Notes: generated by a model not told the origin, from the letters alone. Shown: positions 1 to 8,290, numbered from the stretch's first letter. The stretch is DNA of 16,481 nt from an uncultured Eubacteriales bacterium (GCA_934447715.1 CAKSER010000035.1:1-16481); one strand, 5' to 3'. Program-made: numbers and translations.

Positions 1-2038
1 GGTCAACATGTCGGATCTTATAACCACATTTATGGGTCAGAACAACAAGGACGGCGATAAGCACGAGCTTGACGCAGTATATTCAAGCTCTGTGGTATAC
101 GATCTTGTAAATTCGCTCAATTCTGTCGAAACAACAAAGAACAACCTGAAGGCTTTAAAGGAATACCTTGAAAAAAACGAGGAAATAAAGTCTCACACAA
201 CCGCGATTCAGTATTCGTACGATCTGAATATGAATATCTTCACCGAGGACCCTAACGGAAAATATATAAGGTCGGAGCTTGACCCGATCCTCGAGCTTAT
301 GGGAATGAAAAACAGCTCCTCGATTGCCTCATCTTCTTCGTCCTCATCGTCCTCATCGATATTCGCGCAGGGAAGCATGATGTCCTATACTCCTGTTGTC
401 TGGGAGGAGATATTGCCGGGAGAGGACGGCAGCCTTGTTTCTGATCTGCTTGATGTACAGTACGAATTTGTCGATGAAAAGGGAAGATGGCCGCAGTCGT
501 ATGATGAGGTTGTCCTGATAGTCAACGAAAACAACGAGATCAGCGATTTTGTTCTTTATGCCCTCGGTCTTAAGAGCTATGAGGAGATGGAGAAAAACAT
601 AAAGAGCGCGTTTTTAAAGGAACCGATCGATACGGATAATCTCGGCAAATGGTCATACGACGAGATATATAATAAGACCTTCAAGCTTGTTTTAACGCCT
701 GATATGTACCAAAAGCAGGCTGACGGAAGCTATATAGACATTTCGCAGAACGACGCCGGGCTTTCATATCTTCTCGACAATGAAAAGACATATACCGAGC
801 TCAAGATTGTCGGAATAATCAGAGCGAGTGATAAGGCGGTTTCGTCGATGATGAGCGGCGCAATCGGTTATACATCGGCTCTTACCGAGCATGTTATAAA
901 AAGCATAAGCGACTCCGAGATTGTAAAAACGCAGATTGAAAACCCCACGATAGATGTTATATCTGGGCTTCCGTTTAAAACCGGAGACGAAAAGGAACTT
1001 TCTGCAGGCGAAAAGACACAAAAGGTAAAGGAATACATTTCCTCTCTTGACGATAAGGAGAAAATAGCTCTTTACAGAAGCATTCTCTCGGTTCCGTCGA
1101 AGGAATATGTAGACTCGGCAGTTTCGCAGTATTTTGCATCACTTACCCGTGAGGAGATCGAAAAGGCGGTCGTTGAGGTATATAAGGAAAAGATGGGAAT
1201 TACCGATACGGCGCAGATTGAGGAATATCTTTCATCTCTTGACGACACACAGCTTTATTCGATGATCTATGAGTATATGCAGACGTCGATATCCGAGGAA
1301 TATGCCGCACAGATTGCAGAAGTCAGCGATGAGCAGATAGTTTATCTCTTTGAAAGCAAGGAATATACCGAAAATGAGTATGCCGAAATATATGATAGCT
1401 TCATCCCGGACGGATACTCGGAGCTTACGTATGAAAGCGCGCTTAAAACGCTCGGATATGTAGATATCGACTCGCCCGAGCAGATAAATATATATTCAAA
1501 GACCTTCAGTGATAAGGAAAGCGTTGCCGATATAATAAGCGCCTATAACGCATCCGTAAAGGAGGAGGATCAGATTTCCTATACAGACTATATTTCGCTT
1601 CTTCTTTCGTCGGTGTCGACGATTATAGATTCTATCAGCTATGTTCTGATTGCATTTGTTTCGATTTCGCTGATCGTTTCTGCGATAATGATAAGCGTTA
1701 TAACCTATATTTCGGTAATAGAAAGAACAAAGGAGATCGGAATTCTCCGTGCAATCGGCGCTTCAAAGCACAATGTAACAAGCGTGTTCAATGCAGAGAC
1801 ATTTATCATCGGAACGGTATCCGGTGTTCTCGGCGTCGGGATTACCTTGCTGCTGCTTATACCGGTAAATATCGTTCTGCATCATCTTACCGGAATCGAA
1901 ATTCTGTCAGCGCAGCTCACAGCCGATAAATGCGCTTTGTTCATTCTTATAAGCATGCTCCTTACCGTAATTGCAGGACTTGTACCTGCGCGCAGTGCCG
2001 CAAAGAAGGACCCTGTTATAGCGCTCCGCACCGAATAA
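1..2038 (+). CDS. ABC transporter permease, FtsX/MacB type, 5'-truncated by window edge
   Basis: This is the C-terminal part of a large FtsX-fold ABC permease. The reading frame is still open at the window edge (codons at 2-4 and 5-7 precede the first ATG at 8), so the true start, the first membrane helix and possibly a fused ATPase domain lie outside. Numbering from the ATG at 8, residues 1 to about 540 form a long hydrophilic, probably extracytoplasmic domain. It has a serine run (103-105 and 108-117) and acidic helical segments with a repeated SSLDD motif. Three membrane helices follow at about 542-567, 599-624 and 642-659. The cytoplasmic stretch ERTKEIGILRAIGAS (572-586) is the conserved coupling segment of MacB/FtsX permeases, and the C-terminus PARSAAKKDPVIALR is typical of the family. 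Substrate is unknown; such permeases usually drive mechanotransmission, peptide or lipoprotein export, or peptide sensing. The gene ends just before a strong terminator. Confidence 0.88.
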   Translation, partial: VNMSDLITTFMGQNNKDGDKHELDAVYSSSVVYDLVNSLNSVETTKNNLKALKEYLEKNEEIKSHTTAIQYSYDLNMNIFTEDPNGKYIRSELDPILELMGMKNSSSIASSSSSSSSSSIFAQGSMMSYTPVVWEEILPGEDGSLVSDLLDVQYEFVDEKGRWPQSYDEVVLIVNENNEISDFVLYALGLKSYEEMEKNIKSAFLKEPIDTDNLGKWSYDEIYNKTFKLVLTPDMYQKQADGSYIDISQNDAGLSYLLDNEKTYTELKIVGIIRASDKAVSSMMSGAIGYTSALTEHVIKSISDSEIVKTQIENPTIDVISGLPFKTGDEKELSAGEKTQKVKEYISSLDDKEKIALYRSILSVPSKEYVDSAVSQYFASLTREEIEKAVVEVYKEKMGITDTAQIEEYLSSLDDTQLYSMIYEYMQTSISEEYAAQIAEVSDEQIVYLFESKEYTENEYAEIYDSFIPDGYSELTYESALKTLGYVDIDSPEQINIYSKTFSDKESVADIISAYNASVKEEDQISYTDYISLLLSSVSTIIDSISYVLIAFVSISLIVSAIMISVITYISVIERTKEIGILRAIGASKHNVTSVFNAETFIIGTVSGVLGVGITLLLLIPVNIVLHHLTGIEILSAQLTADKCALFILISMLLTVIAGLVPARSAAKKDPVIALRTE
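329..358 (+). repeat. Serine-codon tract with short direct repeats inside the permease
   Basis: Ten consecutive serine codons (TCA/TCT/TCG/TCC mixed) encode a poly-Ser linker. The second half repeats the triplet order TCG-TCC-TCA. Three more Ser codons lie just upstream. Mixed codons argue against simple mononucleotide slippage, but the tract could still vary in length between strains. Confidence 0.7.
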
Positions 2039-2073
2039 GGTGGGTAAACCGAATAAAAAGAACTTATAATTTT

Positions 2074-2108
2074 AAAATCCGGCAGACGGTTGTGTCTGCC
2101 GGATTTTT
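2074..2108 (+). terminator. Rho-independent terminator after the ABC permease
   Basis: A perfect 11-bp GC-rich stem (2077-2087 with 2094-2104) has a 6-nt loop. It extends to 14 bp through flanking A/T pairs and ends in a run of five T. It lies 36 nt after the permease stop and closes that transcription unit. Confidence 0.92.
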
Positions 2109-2189
2109 GTAATATCGGAATGCGGTTTTTTCATATACTTGTCTAAAAAGAAAATCCGAAAAGAAAAAAGAGGCAATTGAAAGGACTGT

Positions 2190-4841
2190 ATGATGAAATA
2201 TTATCTTGAAAGCGAGGATGCGGTTGTAAAAGAGCTTAAAAGCTCATATGACGGACTGTCATCCGCCGAGGCTTCAAGGAGGCTTTCGAAGCTCGGGAAA
2301 AACAAGCTGGATTCAAAAAAGAAGGAGGGAATAGTAAAAAGCTTTTTTAGGGCGCTGCTTGATCCGATGATCATAATGCTGCTTATTGCCGCCGGAATTT
2401 CAACCGCGACCGCAATAATACAGAACGAATCATTTACCGATCTTTTTATTATTTTGTTCGTTGTTGTTATAAATACCGTCCTGAGCGTTTTTCAGGAGCG
2501 GAAGGCAGAACACGCAATCGAGGCGCTGAAGGAGCTTACCGCGGCGACCTGCACCGTTATAAGAGACAAAAAAACTATTACGGTAAAAAGCGAGGATGTT
2601 ACTATCGGAGATGTTGTTCTGCTTGAGGCAGGAAATCAGGTGCCTGCGGATTGCAGAATTATCGAATCCTATTCGCTTAAGGCGGATGAGTCCGGTCTTA
2701 CAGGAGAATCGGTCTCGATTGGCAAGCTGTGCGGTGTTCTGTCGCTTAAAAGGGATAAAGGGGATATTCCCTTAGGCGACCGCAAAAACATGCTGTTCAG
2801 CGGCTCTACAATCGTCTACGGCAGAGGCAAGGCAATTGTGACCGATATCGGAATGAATACCGAAATGGGAAAGATTGCAGGGGCGCTTAACGATTCGGTA
2901 TCCGAGCAAACGCCGCTGCAAAAGAAGATGTCCGAGCTTTCGTCCATGCTCACAAGGCTGGTTGTTATAATCAGCATGGCGGTTTTTGTGTTCGGCATTC
3001 TGAGATCCGGTACATTTAACGGAAAAATAGTTCTTGACACCTTTTTAATGTCGATTGCCCTGGCGGTTGCCGCAATTCCGGAGGGCTTGCCTGCGGTTGT
3101 AACGATAATCCTTTCGGTCGGCGTTACCTCAATGTCAAAAAAGAACGCGCTTATAAGAAAGCTGAGCGCGGTCGAAACGCTCGGCTCGACACAGATAATA
3201 TGCACGGATAAGACAGGTACGCTGACCAAGAATAAAATGACGGTAACCGATGTCTATACGGCAGATGATGATATGCTGATGAAGGCTATGCTTCTTTGCG
3301 TCGATGCAAAGCCGGACACAAGAGGCAAAAAGGCGAAAATAAACGGCGAGCCGACAGAAACTGCGCTTGTTGAATATGCGCTTTCAAAGGGATTAAGCTA
3401 TTTTGATATAAACGAAAAATACAAAAGAGTTTTTGAAATACCGTTTGAATCCGAAAGAAAAATGATGACGGTTCTGTGCGCCGCCGGCGGATCCTATATA
3501 CAGCTTACAAAGGGCGCGTGCGAGGTGCTTTTAAAGCGCTGCGACCGCTTCCTTGACTTCGGTGGAAGAATTGTTGCAATGAGCGCAAGTCAGAGACATT
3601 CTATCGAAGAAAAAATAAAGGGCTGCACAGGGCGTGCGCTTCGCGTTCTCGGATTTGCGTTTGCAATCCGGGATTCTGTTCCAAGCCATAGAACCGATCA
3701 AAGCGAGGATATTGAAAACAGGCTTGTTTTTGTAGGCTTTGCAGGCATGATGGATCCGTGCAGACCGGAGGTACGAGATGCGCTTGTACGGTGTAAAAGC
3801 GCCGGAATCAGAACAATAATGATAACCGGCGATCACAAGGATACTGCGGTTGCAATCGGGAAAAGCCTCGGGATTATTACTAATGAAAGCGAGGCAATGT
3901 CAGGCTCCGAGCTTGATATGCTTGACGAGGCAAAAATCGCTCAGGCTGCCGAAAAATGCTCGGTATTTGCAAGAGTTCAGCCGGAGCACAAGACAAAAAT
4001 CGTAAAAGCCTTAAAATCCAAGGGCTATGTCGTCGCAATGACCGGAGACGGTATTAATGACGCGCCGTCAATAAAATCGGCGGATATCGGAATCAGCATG
4101 GGTGTTGCCGGAACCGATGTTACAAAGGGAGTTTCCGACATGGTGCTTGCGGATGATAATTTTGCAACTATCGAAAGCGCCGTAGAAGAGGGGCGGAGAA
4201 TATATGACAATGTAAAAAAGGTAATACAGTTCCAGCTTTCGACAAATATGGCGGAGGTTGTTGTAATCTGCGCATCCTCGCTTATGGGACTTTCGATCTT
4301 GTCTCCGTCACATCTTTTATGGATAAATATGGTAACAGACTGCGCTCCCGGATTGGCTCTCGGAATGGAAAAAATTGACAACGATGTGATGAAAAGAAAG
4401 CCGAGAGATTCAAAGGAAAGTGTTTTTTCGGACGGAGCAGGTGCAGATATGATTATACAGGGGCTGTTTATGTCTGCATTGATTTTTCTGTCGTTTTTTG
4501 TCGGACAGGTTTTCGAATTCGGAAGATTCGGAATTTTCAGTTCATCCATCGGAGCCTCGATGGCGTTTCTGACAACTAATTTTACCGAAATTTTTCACGC
4601 GGTCTGTATGCGTTCAAGGCGTGAATTTATTTTAAAAATCAAGCACAGGAACCTGTGGCTGACTGCAGCATTTCTTCTTACAACGATACTTACACTGGGA
4701 GTAATCAGAATAGAATTTTTTGCAGGCTTATTTGAATTTGCCGCATTAAATAAATTACAGGTTGCAGTATCGATCGGAATTGCTTTTTTGATTGTACCGT
4801 TTGTTGAGCTTACAAAGCTTATTCAAAAAATCATAGGATAA
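2190..4841 (+). CDS. P-type Ca2+-transporting ATPase (P2A/SERCA-like)
   Basis: This full-length 883-residue P-type ATPase should export Ca2+ from the cytoplasm at the cost of ATP. In order: an N-terminal cation-ATPase domain (about 4-75), the actuator loop TGES (171-174), M4 PEGLP (297-301), the phosphorylation motif DKTGT with Asp340, KGA (441-443) in the nucleotide-binding domain, TGDH (546-549) and TGDGINDAP (618-626) in the P domain, then six C-terminal helices. Matched to SERCA, the Ca2+ ligands appear kept: Glu298 (M4), Asn686 and Glu689 (M5), Asn713, Thr716 and Asp717 (M6, NMVTD), and possibly Glu800 (M8). This favours Ca2+ over Na+/K+ or Mn2+ and suggests both SERCA-type sites could form. 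Two adjacent ATGs (2190, 2193) follow an AAGG at 2181-2184; the second is slightly better spaced. It is flanked by terminators and so probably monocistronic. Confidence 0.95.
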   Translation: MMKYYLESEDAVVKELKSSYDGLSSAEASRRLSKLGKNKLDSKKKEGIVKSFFRALLDPMIIMLLIAAGISTATAIIQNESFTDLFIILFVVVINTVLSVFQERKAEHAIEALKELTAATCTVIRDKKTITVKSEDVTIGDVVLLEAGNQVPADCRIIESYSLKADESGLTGESVSIGKLCGVLSLKRDKGDIPLGDRKNMLFSGSTIVYGRGKAIVTDIGMNTEMGKIAGALNDSVSEQTPLQKKMSELSSMLTRLVVIISMAVFVFGILRSGTFNGKIVLDTFLMSIALAVAAIPEGLPAVVTIILSVGVTSMSKKNALIRKLSAVETLGSTQIICTDKTGTLTKNKMTVTDVYTADDDMLMKAMLLCVDAKPDTRGKKAKINGEPTETALVEYALSKGLSYFDINEKYKRVFEIPFESERKMMTVLCAAGGSYIQLTKGACEVLLKRCDRFLDFGGRIVAMSASQRHSIEEKIKGCTGRALRVLGFAFAIRDSVPSHRTDQSEDIENRLVFVGFAGMMDPCRPEVRDALVRCKSAGIRTIMITGDHKDTAVAIGKSLGIITNESEAMSGSELDMLDEAKIAQAAEKCSVFARVQPEHKTKIVKALKSKGYVVAMTGDGINDAPSIKSADIGISMGVAGTDVTKGVSDMVLADDNFATIESAVEEGRRIYDNVKKVIQFQLSTNMAEVVVICASSLMGLSILSPSHLLWINMVTDCAPGLALGMEKIDNDVMKRKPRDSKESVFSDGAGADMIIQGLFMSALIFLSFFVGQVFEFGRFGIFSSSIGASMAFLTTNFTEIFHAVCMRSRREFILKIKHRNLWLTAAFLLTTILTLGVIRIEFFAGLFEFAALNKLQVAVSIGIAFLIVPFVELTKLIQKIIG

Positions 4842-4892
4842 ATCGTTAAATAAATCAAAACGGTATAAATCGTCCTAAATACTGCCAAAACC

Positions 4893-4939
4893 AAAAACCG
4901 GGGATCGCAGGTGTTATAAGCCCACGATCCCCGGTTTTT
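4893..4939 (+). terminator. Rho-independent terminator after the Ca2+ ATPase
   Basis: A perfect 15-bp inverted repeat (4893-4907 with 4925-4939) surrounds a 17-nt loop. The 3' arm runs into a T tract (4935-4940). The A-rich 5' side would let it work partly for leftward transcription too, but the orientation fits the ATPase. Confidence 0.9.
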
Positions 4940-4968
4940 TATTCCCTCAATTTAATTAAATTTATATT

Positions 4969-5093
4969 TAGTAGAATTAGCAGCAAAATTGTCCGCAGAC
5001 ATTATCGAGCTGCTGCCGTACAGGAATTCGGTATTCCCTCCGATAAGTCCGCGAAAAATGCACCGGATGACCCCATTGATCTAATTCTAACTA
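4969..5093. repeat. 125-bp element bounded by inverted repeats (MITE-like or structured)
   Basis: TAGTAGAATTAG at 4969-4980 is mirrored by CTAATTCTAACTA at 5081-5093, with a perfect 9-bp core (4972-4980 with 5081-5089). Inside is a smaller inverted repeat, AGCAGC (4979-4984) with GCTGCT (5009-5014). The minus strand is open in one frame from 5080 to a TAA at 4952 (42 codons, no usable ATG at its head). A second minus frame has an ATG at 5076 and 24 codons, but no Shine-Dalgarno. The element sits between the terminators of two converging units, a common place for dispersed intergenic repeats. No second copy is present in this window, so its mobile or repeated nature is inferred only. Confidence 0.5.
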
Positions 5094-5096
5094 ATC

Positions 5097-5113
5097 GAAA
5101 AAACGCGCTGCGT
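5097..5113 (-). terminator. Weak intrinsic terminator for the GH95 operon
   Basis: Read on the minus strand there is a short stem AACGC/GCGTT (5109-5113 with 5101-5105) with a 3-nt loop, followed by T residues down to about 5098. It lies about 60 nt after the stop of the Ig-like membrane protein gene. The stem is short, so confidence is modest. Confidence 0.42.
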
Positions 5114-5171
5114 TATGAATGCGTCTTTCGGACGAGACATCCGGTATATGTATTTTATAAAATTTGAAAGC

Positions 5172-5840
5172 TTATTCAAGAACCGTAATCACGGCTGTTA
5201 CCGTTTTGCCGTCTCCGGTAACGGAAATTTCCGGTTTGAATGAGGTCGACGCCTTTGCTCCGATCCTCCACTTCCATGTGACATTTCCGTTTGAATCCGA
5301 CATTGCTTTTCCGAGCCCTTTTGCGGAGGAATATCCCGAGCTGTATTTTACCTTGCATTCATATTCGGTGCCTGGTCTTCCCTTCACGGTTATGTGCGCA
5401 TAGTTCCCTCTTTGAACAGAATATGAACAATCAACAATTACAAGATCAGACGTGCCGGGCGTGCTTACGCTTGTGCTTTCGGAGGTTTTCGGCACATCTA
5501 ATGAATTCGGCTGCGCCTCGAAGGTTGTATCCGGCACAGCTGTTGTCCGATGTGTCAAAACCGGAGCTTCTGTTCCGTGATCGACAATCAGCTCTCTGTT
5601 TTTACGGTTTTCTTTAACAAAGAACGGAATCAGCACGGCAATAGCCGAGACGACAAGGAAAATCCAGACAACCGAAGCAATTGCCGTGGTTGTCCTCTTG
5701 TCCTTTCTTGAGATATCCTCGTCGCTTGCAGTCCACAGCAGCGCAATGCCTAAGGGAGGAAGAATTATAATTAGAGCAACTAAAACGAAAGGCTCCTTTT
5801 TAACCGAATTCTTTAAAAAACTTACGATTTTGTTTATCAT
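5172..5840 (-). CDS. Two-helix membrane protein with extracytoplasmic Ig-like C-terminal domain
   Basis: A 222-residue protein of unknown specific function. A basic N-terminus is followed by a first membrane helix (about 18-37), a short charged loop with DEDISRKDKR (40-49), and a second helix (about 53-75). A Thr/Pro/Ser-rich low-complexity linker (about 88-131) leads to a beta-rich domain (132-222) containing GRPGTEYECKVKYSSG, AKGLG and a DSNGNVTWKWRIG stretch. This resembles Ig-like modules found attached to many Firmicutes surface proteins. With both helices near the N-terminus, the Ig-like domain should be outside the cell. The start is fixed by AAGGAGG at 5848-5854, 7 nt before the ATG. 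It follows the GH95 gene by 31 nt on the same strand and is very likely co-transcribed, but the two products need not interact since GH95 looks cytoplasmic. Confidence 0.85.
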   Translation of the reverse strand: MINKIVSFLKNSVKKEPFVLVALIIILPPLGIALLWTASDEDISRKDKRTTTAIASVVWIFLVVSAIAVLIPFFVKENRKNRELIVDHGTEAPVLTHRTTAVPDTTFEAQPNSLDVPKTSESTSVSTPGTSDLVIVDCSYSVQRGNYAHITVKGRPGTEYECKVKYSSGYSSAKGLGKAMSDSNGNVTWKWRIGAKASTSFKPEISVTGDGKTVTAVITVLE

Positions 5841-5871
5841 CCTTCTTCCTCCTTCCGCTGCAATTAATTCT

Positions 5872-8145
5872 TTATCTTAAAAGCTTCGCTTCTGCCGTGA
5901 TTTTATCGCCCGATTTCATCGAAATCGTCCTTATATTTTTATCGGGGGTATAAAGCTCAAAGGTTGTATCCCGGAACGCCTCAAGCTCAGCCTTAAGAAG
6001 TCCGTTTTCCCAAGTTATGTCCGCATAAACACCGCATCTTGCAAGCATTCTGCCGATTCTTCCTTTTTTCCATTGCTTCGGAAGGGCCGGGAGAAGATAC
6101 AGCCGCTTATCGTCCGAAAACATCAGCATTTCCTGAATTGCAGCAGGAAAACCGATATTTGCGTCTATCTGGAAAGGCGCAAGCGGCATGTTTAGTGTCA
6201 GACCGTTATCTGCCCAGTCGTTGTGGGTCGTAAACAGATTGCGCATTACACAGCCCTTGACGACTCTGTTAAGCGACTCAAATGCAAGCTCTGCATCTCC
6301 CACTCTTGCCATCAGATTTGCATTCTGAACAAGCGACCAGCTTGTTTGGGAGCCTATTCCGAGCGTCATTCTCTCGATTCCGCCGTTACGGTATATTTCA
6401 TCCGTCTTTTCATCCTTATGCGCAAGCTCAAGACCCGGGAACATAGGATAAAGGTGCGACTGATGGCGATGATAAGGATTATCCGGGAAGTCCGGATGAA
6501 GCCATTCTCTCGGCGCGCCGTTTTCGTTTACAAGATATTCGGGAGCGCCGCCAAGCATCCTTTTGTAGTCTGAAAGCTCCTTTTCACCGATAAGCTCTGT
6601 CTTTTCGGCGATGTCGCAAAGGTTTATAAACAGCTCCTTTATAATTGCAATATCCATTGTCGCATCGATCGACGACTGGCAGGTTGACGGGAGCTTTATA
6701 CCGGCATTTTTATAATTTTCGGTGTGATTTTCCGGAGAAACCGACGGGCATACATGCCATGTTTCTCCTTTCCAGATGACAAAATCGCAGTAGAACTTTG
6801 CAGCCTCGCGCATGAACGGAAGCGCTCTGTTTTTAAGAAAGTCATTGTCTCTTGTAAACAGATAATAATCGTAGTAATGCTGTGCAATCCAGCCTGCCCC
6901 ACCTGTCCAGTTTGTGATGTGCTGCTTTAAGCAGACATGCTTAAGTCCGCCGGGCATGGATACCGCAGGCAGGAAAATTCCGTCACATCCGTAAATCTTT
7001 TGAGCATTTTCCTTCATTTCATCGATTGCCGCATCATAGTAGTCGAAAAGCGGCATGCAAAGTTCCTTGAGATTTCCGGAAAGAACATGCCAGTACGTCA
7101 TCTCGATATTGATATTTGCCATGTTGAACGCCCAGAACGCGCGGTATTCGCCGCTCCAGAGACCGGTGAGGTTTACCGGGTTCGATCCAACGGCAGTCGA
7201 GCAGATGAAAAGATATTTTCCGAAGGCATACATCCTCTCGGCAAGAGCCGCAGGCAGCTCGCTTTCGTATGCCATATCAAGCAGCTCCTCGTTTGACCTT
7301 TCTCTGTCCTCCCTGCAGTCAAGCTCGAACCGGCAGCGGTCAAAAAGCTCCTTATGAAGCGGAATATGTCTTGAAAGCAGAGTGTCATAATCGCACGGAA
7401 GCTTTTCGATTTCCTCTTTGAGGCGCTTCCATTCGGTTTTGTGAGTTCCCTCTGTGAACAGCTTTGCAATTACAAGCGTTTTTTCGCCTCTTATGACCCT
7501 TACAACGACGCCGTGCTCTTTTTTGCCGATTTCAGCCTTGAAAAACAGCCACTGACCGTCATCCGATCTTTCGGTTAACGAATTTTCGGGAATTTTAATC
7601 TTCCCTTTTCCGAGATAATCCGGCGTGTGAAGCGAGATATCGATCTCGCTGTCTTTCGGGCACAGCGTAACAACAGCATCGTCCGCTCTTGAAACAAACG
7701 ATCTTCTTTCAAAATTCTCACCATTGCAGCTGTATTTTACATATGCCTCGGCTTTGTCAAGATAAACTCCCCTTTCGTAATTTGAAAAGGAGTTCTTGAT
7801 AGGCAGTCTGATACAAATATCCGCTGCCGGAAAAGGATATGCCTCGTGAGGAGCATAGCCACGGTCAATGAGTGCCTTGTTTAAAAGCGTGTCAGCCTTT
7901 TTGACCTTGCCTGAGAAGATAAGCTCTCTCATTTTCGGCAAAATGTCGCTTACATCCGGCAGCTCGGAAACCTTTCCCTCTCTCCAAAGATAGGTGCTTG
8001 TCAGCATGATGCGCTCGTTTGAAATGTTTCCGTAAACAAGAGCCCCGGTAAAGCCGTTTCCGATCGGAGCACCCTCGCGCCAGTTGTCGCTCCACCATAA
8101 GGAGGGACGTTTCATTTTATATATAATATTTGCATTATTCATCAT
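5872..8145 (-). CDS. Glycoside hydrolase family 95 enzyme (alpha-L-fucosidase/alpha-L-galactosidase family)
   Basis: A 757-residue protein of normal GH95 length with no signal peptide, so probably cytoplasmic and acting on imported oligosaccharides. The N-terminal beta domain has the family opening WREGAPIGNGFTGALVYG (22-39). The (alpha/alpha)6 barrel carries LTGLWSGEYRAFWAFN (326-341), the paired asparagines Asn344 and Asn346, PEN with Glu472 as the expected general acid, HRHQSHLYPMFPG (559-571) and FQIDANIG with Asp661. In the characterised Bifidobacterium alpha-1,2-fucosidase the equivalents (two Asn, Glu, Asp) are catalytic, so the protein looks active. One oddity: the residue two before the first Asn, His in fucosidases as I recall and Thr in an alpha-L-galactosidase, is Met342 here, so the sugar released is uncertain. 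Two ATGs (8145, 8142) follow GGAG at 8150-8153; the second is better spaced. A divergent promoter precedes it and the Ig-like membrane gene follows. Confidence 0.92.
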   Translation of the reverse strand: MMNNANIIYKMKRPSLWWSDNWREGAPIGNGFTGALVYGNISNERIMLTSTYLWREGKVSELPDVSDILPKMRELIFSGKVKKADTLLNKALIDRGYAPHEAYPFPAADICIRLPIKNSFSNYERGVYLDKAEAYVKYSCNGENFERRSFVSRADDAVVTLCPKDSEIDISLHTPDYLGKGKIKIPENSLTERSDDGQWLFFKAEIGKKEHGVVVRVIRGEKTLVIAKLFTEGTHKTEWKRLKEEIEKLPCDYDTLLSRHIPLHKELFDRCRFELDCREDRERSNEELLDMAYESELPAALAERMYAFGKYLFICSTAVGSNPVNLTGLWSGEYRAFWAFNMANINIEMTYWHVLSGNLKELCMPLFDYYDAAIDEMKENAQKIYGCDGIFLPAVSMPGGLKHVCLKQHITNWTGGAGWIAQHYYDYYLFTRDNDFLKNRALPFMREAAKFYCDFVIWKGETWHVCPSVSPENHTENYKNAGIKLPSTCQSSIDATMDIAIIKELFINLCDIAEKTELIGEKELSDYKRMLGGAPEYLVNENGAPREWLHPDFPDNPYHRHQSHLYPMFPGLELAHKDEKTDEIYRNGGIERMTLGIGSQTSWSLVQNANLMARVGDAELAFESLNRVVKGCVMRNLFTTHNDWADNGLTLNMPLAPFQIDANIGFPAAIQEMLMFSDDKRLYLLPALPKQWKKGRIGRMLARCGVYADITWENGLLKAELEAFRDTTFELYTPDKNIRTISMKSGDKITAEAKLLR

Positions 8146-8175
8146 TTTTCTCCGTTCTCTTACAAATATATATAA

Positions 8176-8204
8176 ATTCTATCACTAAAAAAACCTTAAG
8201 TCAA
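8176..8204 (-). promoter_or_regulatory. Sigma-A-type promoter of the GH95 operon
   Basis: On the minus strand, TTGACT (8199-8204) is separated by 17 bp from TAGAAT (8176-8181). This is close to TTGACA-17-TATAAT. Transcription would begin near 8169 and give a leader of about 24 nt before the GH95 start. Confidence 0.72.
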
Positions 8205-8222
8205 TAAAAAGCTTCATCTCTA

Positions 8223-8250
8223 TTGATTTTTCTGCAATTATATTTATAAT
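8223..8250 (+). promoter_or_regulatory. Sigma-A-type promoter of the ABC exporter operon
   Basis: TTGATT (8223-8228), a 16-bp spacer and a perfect TATAAT (8245-8250). Transcription would start near 8257, giving a leader of about 58 nt. The -35 box lies only 18 bp from the -35 box of the divergent GH95 promoter, so a regulator bound between them could affect both. Confidence 0.7.
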
Positions 8251-8290
8251 ATTATAGGTATTGTAAAAATTATAGGAGAATAGTAAAAAA

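Noticed and set aside
2134..2139. TATACT as a possible -10 box for the Ca2+ ATPase
   Set aside because: No acceptable -35 box about 17 bp upstream. The gene must have a promoter after the terminator at 2108, but I cannot place it with confidence.
4025..4549. 174-codon open frame antisense to the Ca2+ ATPase
   Set aside because: Lies fully inside a strongly conserved coding region on the other strand, with no ribosome binding site or recognisable domain; a codon-bias shadow. The same applies to the antisense frames at 2816-3229 and 3531-3836.
5002..5076. 24-codon minus-strand ORF inside the inverted-repeat element
   Set aside because: Has an ATG but no Shine-Dalgarno or promoter, and overlaps another open frame in the same element. 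Better explained as a by-product of a repeat sequence.
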